The notes beneath the pieces are model-generated. The model had not been told where the DNA came from. It did no database searches and saw only the letters and a program-made list of their open reading frames with translations. Shown piece after piece: positions 50,501 to 60,306 of a DNA stretch of 64,000 bases. A program made the translations under genes and the position numbers. Each line of letters starts with the position of its first letter. The stretch's first letter is position 1. This DNA is from Linnemannia hyalina (Eukaryota > Mortierellomycota > Mortierellomycetes > Mortierellales > Mortierellaceae): positions 1,178,001 through 1,242,000 of the forward strand of contig JAHRHY010000018.1 of the NCBI GenBank assembly GCA_019671135.1. The letters are read 5' to 3'.

Positions 50501-53500
50501 ACCGCATACAACCATAGCGTTCCTCTTCCATCCACTGCTTGTTCTATGTCTGAGTGGGCCCACGGTTCCTCGGTCATCTTTTTTTTAGAGTCCAAGGAAA
50601 AGAGGCATGGCCGCACAAGCATCCTTGATCCATAGTATGTACCAAACACATCGGTTTGAAATGAATGCGTTTTACAAATGTGGTATTGTTTTTCCTGTGC
50701 CGCTTTTGAACGCCAGCCTCATCATTCCCCTATGGTTCACAAACAGCCGACCCTATTTTTAATCGCACGACAATGGGATCCATTTGAGGTCTAAATCAGG
50801 CCGACCATGGCTGTATGGCTGACCGATGGTCATCTCCACGATAGAGTGACCATCGTTTATCCAACGAATGGACCTTTGATTGTCATTATCGGCTGAACCA
50901 TGCACTACCGTTATGAAGGCCAGATTCCTCGCGAAAATCATCATGACCCGCACTCGTCCACGAAGGAAAATATTCACACGAAAAGGTATGGCGAAAAATA
51001 GAGTTACGTGGGTCCTGAGTGTTGAAAAGGACCAGCGTCGTTTTTGTTGTATGTAGCGATGTTCGAGAGCCCATATCTTGCAAAAAATGATCCAATTCAC
51101 AACAGCCAAACTGACAACAGACAGGCGGACAGATAGGGTGGAGCAGGGCAGGGTAGAAGGAGATGGGAGAAAGGAAAGAAGTAAGGTGTGATACTCTGGA
51201 AAAAGAGAAAGAGGACGAGGCTGGACAGTTGAACATCGCCACACACGTACATGCACATCCCATCCACTTACAGCACCGCCAACCAACCTCACACACCCAC
51301 GGTGGCAAGGGAGCAAGAAGAGCAGGATGAATGCGGACGGAGGAGAACGTGAGCGATGGACCTGTGGAATGCACGATCAAGGAGAATGTCTTGTCTTGTC
51401 CAATAGGTATCTGGTCAAGGGCTAATCTAGCTCGACCATTGGATACTCACGGGTATCTTCTTTGTCATTGTCCCAAAAGTGCTCTGAGCCCTCTTTTTTG
51501 GTATTACCTTGTCCTCTATCAGATAATCACGTTTGATAATAACAGTATCTTCTTGTCGAGTGGCCTGTCGACTGAGCATAAGGGGCTGCTGCGTTCATTG
51601 TCTCAACTCTCAAGTTACTGATGATGTGAACAAGAAAATAAGATGATCTGCTATTGACCCTTGTTTCTGACCCTTTTTTTTGTTATCCTTTTGTCGTTGG
51701 TTGCTATTGAGAGCAATGTACCCAGTCAGCCAGCGTATTGTTCTGGCCAAGATATTCGATGAAATGATGCCACCCAACGAGGGTGTGTTACCATGACCAT
51801 TTGCGAGCCGCAATAGGAACGTGGCCCAGAGTCTTTCCAGCCGCAACTGTAGTTATCACCCTTCCTCTTCTGTCCATCTCCCCGCGGCTCACAGCTACGA
51901 CTTCAAGTTTGTATGAGGGACAAGCCCAAAAAAACACAAACACAAACACAAACACAAAACTATGAATGGTCAAGATTCACGTACATCTCCGTCTCCTGCA
52001 CCAACCTTCCTCAGTGTTCTTTCTCTCGACGAAAGTTGTATGTGTAGGGGGTGTAACCAATTATTTACAACAGCAGCATATCATCCTACTCTTGTAGGAC
52101 AGAGACTAAGAGAGACCCTTGACTTTTTTTTTTTTTTTTTTTTTTTTTTGGGAGTTCGCTTATTAGACCCTCAGCACAGAAGGCCTGGGTGAATAGAGTC
52201 GATCATGGCCACACAGTTCCCTTGTTATTCTCTGCACACAACTCCCGGCATGTTTAAAGAAACTCTGTCTCTCTCACACTTGGCGTACAGAACTTTGTCC
52301 TGCGTCTCTTTATTAATGTTGCTTTTTCTTTCCCTGACCTTCGCAAGCTGTTAAGTGTAACTCGTCAATTGCCAATACTCAGTGCACTGTCCTTGAGCCC
52401 ATTTGTCCAGTAAAAGTGAGGACATTGAAGCGAAATAATCTCGTCTCCCACTGAAAGACAATTCTCTCTCGCCTCCTCGCTCTTTCTGTGGTGCCGTTGA
52501 ACGAAAACGAAAGAAAACCGCCAGGAGACATAGGCTGGCATTTTCACTCGTTTCTGGTTTATCATCATTGACCGACCAAATGGATTTTATCCTCAAAGTT
52601 GGCGATGATCTACAATAAGTCTGTCGGGATATAAAGGGGATACAAACAAGGGGACCTCAAGGAGAACATAAAATGTGAGAACTTATCCAGTGACAAGTAC
52701 CATGAGAGGAACATGGTCCAAATGTGCATTTTTCATTTGCTGAGCCCTCCTTTCCAGACCATGCGAACGAACGGACTTTGTTTGTGTCGCTGCTTAGTAC
52801 CCCTATTGACCAATGAAGTCCTCATAAAGACGCCATTGGCGATTTTGCTGCCGCTGTACATCTTGTACAGCGATGGTTGGATCATCTTTGGCTCTTTTTG
52901 TGTGTGGATTCCATACAAAATAAAGTCAATTATCTACTCGGGTGTCCTAAGCGCAATAGGCTTCATCTTTGGGTACCTTTTCAACAGTGTCAGAATCAAT
53001 AAATGGTTGAATGGTTTGACCATCTCATCTCCTTATCATCAGTGCCACTTGCTTCATTGGTTGGCTGGCTCGGCTTGTGACCAAGAAGACAAGCTGACAG
53101 GCGACCTTCAGACGATTCTGTCAACCCTATCCTAACAACTTGCGAAACGAAAAGGGGGCCTCACGCAAAAATATCCGAACATCCTCTATTTAACACTATC
53201 TGCAACGTGCCCTAAAAAGAAGGGGGTGGATGATGAGGGTCAGAGATCCTTGCTTGCAGAAAACATGGTCCTGTTTGCCTCGCATTCTCCATAAAAAAAA
53301 TATCCGCCCCTCTGTAGGACAGGCCTATTGTTGGCGTGAGGCATTTTTCGTATCGATTGCTTCTGCATGTGTGCCTTTCCACCTTTGTTTTGTTACTTGG
53401 TGTTTAGAAGGAAGAAACAACATATTACTTTCTTCCCGCTCTGCATGCGCGTGCGATAGAGTCAGTGTTTTCTCGCCCCCATTTCCTCCTCGAAATTAAT

Positions 53501-55497
53501 GCTGCAATCAAGAACGACAGACATAATCGATCGCTGCTAGCATGACCACGTTCAACTTTTGCGAAAACCAGCAGGGCCCGTCTTCTATCAGCAAAGTGCG
53601 TGTAGCGATCGAATGTTCAAATGGACGCTTGAACAGGTGTGGAATAGTTTCCGCGGCTTCCGCCGTTTAAGCTAAGAATGGACTGTTTTCACTTTGGCTG
53701 CTTAAGCTAGACCTTGCGTGACAGCAAAATAAACCAATGCAATGCAATAACTAAACTGGAGTTTTGCGAAATGAGCGGGCGTTAGATATTTTCTGGTACG
53801 TAGCGGTGATGTCGATGCTGCATTGCTGGTAGGGAAAGGAGATAGACCACTTGACAACCATAATTCACACTAACAAAACGTGTTTTGGGTGACCACAACG
53901 TTATCTGTGGTATCTAGTTGGTCTCCAAGAATGGACATGTGATGTCCCCAGTCGCCCGGCAAGAAGGTTACAGTGCCCACGAGTTTGAACAATGGAGGGC
54001 TGCGCTCAAGTGACTCTTCTATGGGTACTGTGCAAGGAAGAAGGATGTGGCCGCGATGGTCTTACTTCTCACTGTTTCCCACACTCAAAAAGAGCATATT
54101 GTAGTTCTTCGAGGGCGGGTTCTTTTTGTACGACATTCGATTCGAAATGGTTCGATTTGTCTCATGCTCGAACGAAGGCTATCAAGTGGGTTATGAGCAA
54201 ACCGAACGGCACACAAGAACCTTTTGTGAGGCAAGGAGAAAAACCTTGTTTACGCTTGACAGAGGCATTGGTGAATTATCTATTCCGACAACCGATCCAC
54301 TTTCTTCCAAATTCTCACACTCGATAACTCTTTTCTTTTGGTCCTTCCTTTAATCTCAACTCAGAAATGATTCGTGCCTTAGACCAATCTCATTAATTAT
54401 CCCTTATGGAAGAGGTAAAGAAACAGAACAAAATGGGCTTTAAGAAACAGAATGGAGAAAAATATGAGGGCGGAATGGACAAGAGAGTTGGAAAGGAAGA
54501 ACTATGTGGATGGATCATCGAGTAAAGCGGTGTTTCAGTACAGTACTCAATTGAAAAAAACGACTCTCCCACCTCCACAATTTCCTAACCTTGTTTTTTG
54601 TTTTTGGTAAGAAAGTGATGATTGAGATACCAACAGTTATTTACGTACAAAGTCATCTCATTGGCCAATTCTCCTGACCTTTGATCCAACCAAACTCAAG
54701 GAGAACCGTGTGGTCTGACACTCCTTTTCTCTCGCTCGGATCGCTCTTTTCTCTCCAACACAGATGCCTCGGTGTGAAGACAACTTTGATCGAGAAAACT
54801 CTAAGCTGAAAAGGACATTGACTCTAACTTAAGAAAGAGACAGGAGTGAGCGGGTGAGTACTGACTAGGCAGACATCAATGACGCAGATTGCTTCATTTA
54901 TGATGGGCACCGTGTCTGAAACTGTATGAGTGAATCTTGCCGGTACACTGCAATAGCAAGGATAAGGGAACGAAGGCTTTTAGATTTCCTCTTTATTCTT
55001 TCTCACGAATCCAAAGCCGGGCCGGCAATAAAACAAAATGAGACGACGATGGGAAAGCTCAATTCTCGGAAGGCGCACCAATTTGATGAGTGTTATACCT
55101 CTTTTTTTGTCCTGACAACCCTTAGCACATGTTTAGTCAGCAGACGCGCCTACAGCGGTCTCCACGATGATTGCAGCGGCAACGTGCCTATGCTTTTTTC
55201 CTCTGTTGTTGCGTTGACCATATAGATACAAGCGACTTTTTTCACCATCTACCTCGCCAAAGTGGCGGCCTCTCTAAGTCGTAGTTTTCCCTTGTAGCTT
55301 GCTTACAGAGCGAATTTTTTTTCTCAATTGATACTCCTTTCATTACGGCATCAGACTTGCAGTCCAAACTACCATCGTCTCTATGATATTAAATCAGTAT
55401 CCTTGGGCCAAAAAAAATGAACACAATGCAATGGAGCTTGCAAAAGTACAGGCTTTATTGAAATGGACTTGTGGGGAGGGAGAGAGATATGAAAGTT
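47590..55497. other. long gene-poor region
   Basis: About 7.9 kb. 47640-48200 is GA-rich on the plus strand (GGAA, GGGA and AAGGC units), the polypyrimidine leader side of the minus-strand zinc-finger gene. The rest is AT-rich, with palindromes at 49365 and 54538, a hairpin at 50824-50855, a 26-T run at 52124-52149 and a CAAACA repeat near 51935-51957. A 140-codon frame at 52713-53135 shows hydrophobic stretches but no family motif. No tRNA-like B box found by eye. Confidence 0.5.
52124..52149. repeat. poly-T tract (26)
   Basis: An uninterrupted T run, intergenic. Confidence 0.95.
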
Positions 55498-56283
55498 TTA
55501 CTTAATTTGGTCAATCTCAATCTCGACGTTCTCGGTGGGGGCCTCCCGGGTAAGGACATTGTTGACCCAGGTCGAGATCCAGAACAAGTTGTCCGAGTGC
55601 AGCTCCTCGACACGGACACTGACAGAGTAGACTTTGCGGTCGTCAATATCCTTAGGATCGTAGAGGATACCGAAGGCGATAGGGAAAGGGATTACCTCAC
55701 CGGCACCCACAACGATGCTCTGCTCGCCAATGGTGACCGAGGGAGCATCCATCAAGGAGACGTCCAACAACTTGATCATGATCTTAGCATTGGGTCCGAC
55801 GCCATGGTTAGAAGAGGCAGGGACGGAGGCAGAGGCCTTGATCTGGCCGGTGAGGGTGTTCTTGGAAGTAATGGGGGCATCGTCGTACTTGGGGACGGGG
55901 TCAATCTCGACCTCGACATTGTTGCAGGGGTTGCCGTTTGTGATGACCGAGTGTCTCGATGTAGAAATCCAAGTCAACTCACCTTCCTCATCTCTTGAGG
56001 GACTGGAAGAGATATCGTACACTCTAACAGCGATGGCCAAGGATTGATAAGGCTGGATGGTGTCGGCAACGTAGGTCAAGCTAAAGGGGATCGGAAAATT
56101 GAAGACCTGGTCGTCGCCAGTCAAGATGACATCCTCGCTCAAGGTAATCGAGGTGGCATCCATCAAGGAAACATCGAGCAATTGGACGACAATGCGGCTG
56201 TTGGAGCCAATCTCCAGGGCGGTCTCGCCGGGGTTGGTTTTGAGGTTGAGGGAGGGGACGACGGTGCCAGAGATGCGGGCCAT
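55498..56283 (-). CDS. tandem YbaY-domain (YscW-type) protein, intronless
   Basis: 261 residues, no intron, from ATG 56283 (MARISGTVV). Two copies of one domain: residues ~1-130 (ARISGTVV, VVQLLDVSLMDATSITL, SLTYVADTIQPYQSLAI, then VEVEIDPV) and ~145-261 (LTGQIKAS, MIKLLDVSLMDAPSVTIGE, GILYDPKDIDDRKVYSVSVR, NVLTREAP, VEIEIDQI). This is the pattern of the bacterial YbaY/YscW lipoprotein family (PF09619), small beta-sandwich proteins of unclear function. The frame is open upstream to 56469 and would add a signal-like MHKSRLRALLLHLSSLTYLL segment, but that DNA is CT-rich like a leader, so I prefer the shorter cytosolic form. A secreted form remains possible. Origin by transfer from bacteria is an inference. 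Confidence 0.82.
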   Translation of the reverse strand: MARISGTVVPSLNLKTNPGETALEIGSNSRIVVQLLDVSLMDATSITLSEDVILTGDDQVFNFPIPFSLTYVADTIQPYQSLAIAVRVYDISSSPSRDEEGELTWISTSRHSVITNGNPCNNVEVEIDPVPKYDDAPITSKNTLTGQIKASASVPASSNHGVGPNAKIMIKLLDVSLMDAPSVTIGEQSIVVGAGEVIPFPIAFGILYDPKDIDDRKVYSVSVRVEELHSDNLFWISTWVNNVLTREAPTENVEIEIDQIK

Positions 56284-56820
56284 TTGTGTACAGTTGCGAG
56301 GTAGGGAGGCAAAGGTGAGGGTGAAGACGAGTAGGTAAGTGAGAGATGACAGATGGAGTAACAGTGCGCGAAGCCTGCTTTTATGCATGGTGCAGTTGGT
56401 CATTGGGCACCGAGCAGCAAGGGAATGAATTGAGGCGGAGATGCAGTGGAAGTGAATGTTTGTATTCAAATAAACCTTCGCGTGCCAGTAGCCAGCGTCA
56501 TGGTCGTGGTCGTGGTCGTGCTGTTGTTGATTCTACGTCAGGTTGGGAATATTGGGCATCAGACTCGGATCATTGTTGATGAGGAGATCGAACAACGAGA
56601 CACACACAGCAACACTTAGCGGGATGTGCGAGAGTAGAGTGGCTTTTGCGCCATTGTGTCACAGAGGAATGTCACTTTGGTCGAGGTTGGGTGTCAGAAA
56701 CGAACGTGTTTTGCTTGTGGCCAGGGAGTGGTTGGTTGTCAATGGTCATAAACCATAGGTGCTTTATTACGGCGATTAGAGTGCAAGAATATGACAAAAT
56801 ACGTATGAACAGATGAACTA
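56284..56820. other. intergenic between YbaY-domain and BIM1-like genes
   Basis: About 540 bp, including a CGTGGT repeat near 56499-56520. It holds the 5' leader of the YbaY gene and the 3' flank of the BIM1-like gene. Nothing else seen. Confidence 0.5.
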
Positions 56821-57518
56821 TTAGAAGATCATGGCTGCTGCGAAAAAGACAGCAGCAGCGGTGGTGGCAGCAGCACCCTTGACAGAGAAGGCACTGGCGC
56901 CGCTGGCCCCAGGCGACGTAGCCGAAGGAGTCGATCCACTGCTGCCATTGGCGTTATCGATACACATGGACTGGTTGAACGAAGGAGCAGCAGTGACGAG
57001 GACAACATCGGCGCACTGGTAGAGAGGGCTGTCACCACCGTTGTAGATGAGCTGGATGGTAGCATTGACGTTATTGGCAGCACCGGCGAAAGAGGTGAGA
57101 TTCAGGGGCAGGCAGGACTGGAAGGGATGGGTGACCTGGACGCTGTTCACGGGGGTCGACGAGGCAGTGGTAAAGTCAGCAGCCGTGGGGTTGTTGCCGT
57201 AGGCGATGTTGACCTGGACCGATGCGGTGGGGTGGGAGCTGCTGATCTGGACGAATCCGTTGGCTGACAGTACAGAGAGAAAAAACGGTTATTATTTTGT
57301 CCGCGCAGTTGGGATTAGTTGGAGACACACCAAGAGAATACAAACATACTCAGGGGGAACTGGGTGCGGTTGCCAGCAGCGTTGTAGGCAGTTCCACCGC
57401 AGGGAGCGATGGGCTCATCGTCATCGCTGAAGCCACGGGAGGGAGGGTAGTCAAGGGTGTAGTGGGCCATGGCAGCAGAGCTGCACAGGAGCATGGTAGC
57501 CAAAGTCAAGACCTTCAT
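56821..57518 (-). CDS. BIM1/X325 LPMO-like copper-binding protein, GPI-anchor candidate
   Basis: Exons 57350-57518 and 56821-57263 join in phase 1 (GTATGT..CAG) and give 203 residues. MKVLTLATMLLCSSAAMA is a signal peptide; cleavage after AMA exposes His as residue 1 of the mature protein (HYTLDYPPSRGF). An N-terminal His in HxTLDYPxxRG followed by PCGG is the hallmark of the X325/BIM1 family, LPMO-like folds that bind copper but lack polysaccharide oxidation activity; Cryptococcus Bim1 helps copper uptake. Later Cys residues (SCLPLN, QCADVV, MCIDNA) fit the disulfides. A Ser/Gly/Ala-rich linker and a hydrophobic tail (AAAVFFAAAMIF) indicate a GPI anchor to the plasma membrane or wall. No copper-regulatory site identified upstream. 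Confidence 0.88.
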
Positions 57519-58012
57519 TGTTTTTAATGTGGTTAATTGGAAGGAGAGGAGTGGAAGAAGGACGAAGGAGGAGTAAGAAGAACGGAGGAGAGGAGGAAGG
57601 TAAGGAAGGAAGAAAGGAGGAAAGGACGAAAAGCTTCCTTTTAACTGAAAAAGAGAAAACTGGGAAGGAAAAACAAAAAACGTCAAAAGGGCCGAGGTTG
57701 TCAATTGGACTGACAACCTTTTTAGGGGAGGATGGGTTGAGATGACAGACCTGGAGTCGAGAATGACAGGCCAGGTTTATCCGCCATGATGGAAGAACCA
57801 ACAAACAACAACCACAATCGATCCGCACACTAAATCGACCCCGAGTCGATAATTTTTTTTTGTTGTTTTGTTCTGACGATCTGATTTGACAACCTACTGA
57901 TGCACCGCGAGGGTACTCACTCTCTCAATCATTAATCAGAACGTCTTTCTTTTAAAAATTCAATTAAAAGTGGAGCTGTCTAAGTATTCCTCGTACGCGC
58001 ACATAGTCTACT
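57519..58012. other. leader/promoter of BIM1-like gene and edge of retroelement
   Basis: 57540-57620 is GA-rich on the plus strand (CT-rich leader of the minus-strand gene). 57845-57990 is AT-rich. The retroelement remnant begins near 58013; no clear target-site duplication seen. Confidence 0.45.
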
Positions 58013-60008
58013 TTACTCCTTGATGACCATGTTGCCTCTCCTTTCCATAATATTCATGCGCCTCATGCCCAGCAAGGTGTCGATGACTGCTCGGTCAGCC
58101 ACTTGAGTATCGCTCTGCTTGCCTGGGCACCGCTGTTCCCTGTGTTCTGCTACGGCTCGTCCGCAAAGGCACTCGTCCTCTGGAGTTTCCGCCCATAAAT
58201 TTGTTTCCACCTGTGTGTCTGTGTCCACTGTGCCCTCTGGTCCTTGGTGGTGCGTGTGCGCTTCATGCTGTTGGTGATGCTGTTCTCCTCCTCCCACCTG
58301 ATGGTCCTCTAGCAGCGTGACTTCCATAACTGCTCCATGGCCTCCTTTTTGACATATCGACAAAAGAGACGGCTCACATGTTGGGTAATGCTCTCTGCTA
58401 CGTCCTTGAACACCTTGATCCACTGCGTTGCTAGGGCTTTCGGCACCAGGCCTCAGTAGATGTGACTGACTGTCCACGCGCTCGGGGTGTGTTGTTCCGG
58501 TTCCTCCTCCTCTTCCTCGCCTGGCCGCTTGATCGCCTGCCGCAGCGCCTTGCGGAGCTTGCTGGTTCTTGGTATCCTCCATATGGTCTTGGGGGGTGGC
58601 TGTTTTCCTGGCTTGAGCTGCTTCTGTCGCTGTTTGCTGAACAGTCGTGTGGCGATCTCCTCCCATCCGTCGACTCGGTCGAGGGCATCCTCCCACAGCT
58701 CCTACTGTGTCTCCCTGCTCTTGGAGCACGTCCACATGTGCTCGTTGTCCTCCGTCTCTAGACCACACACTCAGCATACGTCGTCCTTGTGCAGATCTGG
58801 AAGCTTGGCGCGTAAGATTTCTATGGTAGGCTACATTCCGTTTACCTTCTTCATCCTATGGCTGCGTAGGCGTGTGTCCTGCTGTGAGCTGAAAAAAGGG
58901 TTGACTGGTTTGTTGCTGTGTATGTTTGAAAGGGTGCCAAGCCAATCTGTACCCTCGTAGTCTTGAATCGATCTCTTGGTCCTCCTGAGTGCCCTCCACT
59001 CTTGGTGCCAGCATCTGGTGGTCTGCATCTTGAGCACGTGTCTCATGTCCTGATCGAGGATCATGCCGGCCATCGTTGCGGAGTATTTGATGCCGTCCTG
59101 GGCGACTCTGTCCATCTCCCATGCCGTCCAGCCTTGTGATTGCGCCTCTTTTGCTGTTATATCCGCCTCTTTTGCTGTTATATCCGCCTCTTTTGCTGCT
59201 ATATCCGCCTTTCCGTTCCATTCGTTTCCGCTGTGGCCCTTGACCCACTCGACTGGCATGTTCGCACGGTCACCGCCCACTTTGCAGCGTAATCGCACCT
59301 CAGGTTTTCTCTTACCGACATTCGATTTCGATTGACAACGACCTCTCTGAACTGTTTCACCACCGTTTGGTTGTCGAGTCGGATGTAGAGGTCCAGGTCC
59401 TGTGGTGTTGCGATGATTCCTGCGATCAATCCCATTAGTTCCGCTTTCGCCGATGATGCGAATCCCCCGGTGGTTCCCTTCACCACCGTCTGCTCCTCTC
59501 CCACGACCGCAAAGGCCATGGCGCAGTCTCCTTCCCCTTGTCCACCATTGAACCTTCGGAGTAGATACGTCTCTGCTCAGGCCTAGTCTCTTTCCTGCAG
59601 CTCTCTATGGACTCCTGTGCCTCTGGGTCCATGATAATGTAATTGTACTTGTGTGTTGCTTGTTGTTGTATTAGTGCTGTGATGTCCGGTAGGAACTGGT
59701 AGGCTTTCTCTGCCATCTCCTTCCTGCGTGCCTTGACTTGCCCGTTTGAATTTCTGCTTGAGTGTGAGTGCTGCCTCCGCCTTGCATCGTACCGCCTTGC
59801 GTCGTGCCGCCTCCTCGAGTTTTTGTTCCAGCTTCTGTTGCCTCAACCTAGCCTCGCTTGGGGTAGTGAATAAACTCGTGGGAGATTTTGTTTTTGGTTT
59901 GCCGGTGGAGTTTCTTGTTGTGTTTGTCCAGTTGTTTGTTTCCTGTCTGCGGGGGAGTGTCTGGTTGCTCCATGCGCTTGAGGGGTGATATTGCTGTTGC
60001 TGCTGCAT
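58013..60008 (-). mobile_element. degenerate non-LTR (LINE-type) retrotransposon remnant with RNase H region
   Basis: Minus-strand pieces of a retroelement in shifting frames. At about 59750-60000 there is a basic coiled segment (EARLRQQKLEQKLEEAARRK) that may be an ORF1 fragment. At about 59300-59519 an RNase H-like part starts AFAVVGEEQTVV and has AKAELMGLIAG and LYIRLDNQTVVKQF. After a frame change near 59290 it continues VEWVKGHSGNEWNGKADIA. The C-terminal part near 58700-58790 has CGLETEDNEHMWTCSKSRE, a Cys/His zinc-knuckle-like end, with a TGA inside it. It runs on with stops to 58013. No reverse transcriptase core (YxDD) lies between the two parts, so it is internally deleted and inactive. 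The assignment to a LINE class is from the layout and is uncertain. Confidence 0.7.
59143..59205. repeat. three tandem 21-bp units inside the RNase H remnant
   Basis: Units start at 59143, 59164 and 59185; the third differs by one base. On the minus strand they encode repeated ADI(T/A)AKE heptads directly after the conserved Asp of the RNase H motif. Confidence 0.93.
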
Positions 60009-60036
60009 CGATGTGTGGTGTCGTTGGTAGCGTTGC

Positions 60037-60088
<52 letters not shown>

Positions 60089-60306
60089 GAAATGAGATAT
60101 GAAGGAGAAGAAAAAAGGGTAAAGACGAAGAAGAAAATGGGAGAGGGCGTGTGGTCGGGTTGTGCTGACAGGTTGCGTGTGGTAGAAGATGACGTTTGTG
60201 ATACTAAAAAGGAATCCAAAAAAGGAACCATCCTCTTGTGAAGGTCCTGTTTCTTATTAATCATCGAACGTTTACTCAATCAGTCGTGCATCCAAGACCC
60301 GTGACT
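60009..60306. other. intergenic with TTG microsatellite
   Basis: Contains the TTG tract at 60038-60089 and GA-rich DNA. It may be the original upstream flank of the retroelement remnant. No gene. Confidence 0.5.
60038..60089. repeat. (TTG)n microsatellite, 52 bp
   Basis: Perfect TTG units next to the 5' side of the retroelement remnant. Confidence 0.95.

Noticed and set aside
52713..53135. 140-residue frame with hydrophobic stretches
   Set aside because: No family motif, AT-rich codon use unlike the real genes in the window, and no flanking leader tract.
56284..56469. Signal-peptide extension of the YbaY-domain protein
   Set aside because: The upstream in-frame DNA is CT-rich like other leaders in the window; kept as an alternative start rather than the main model.
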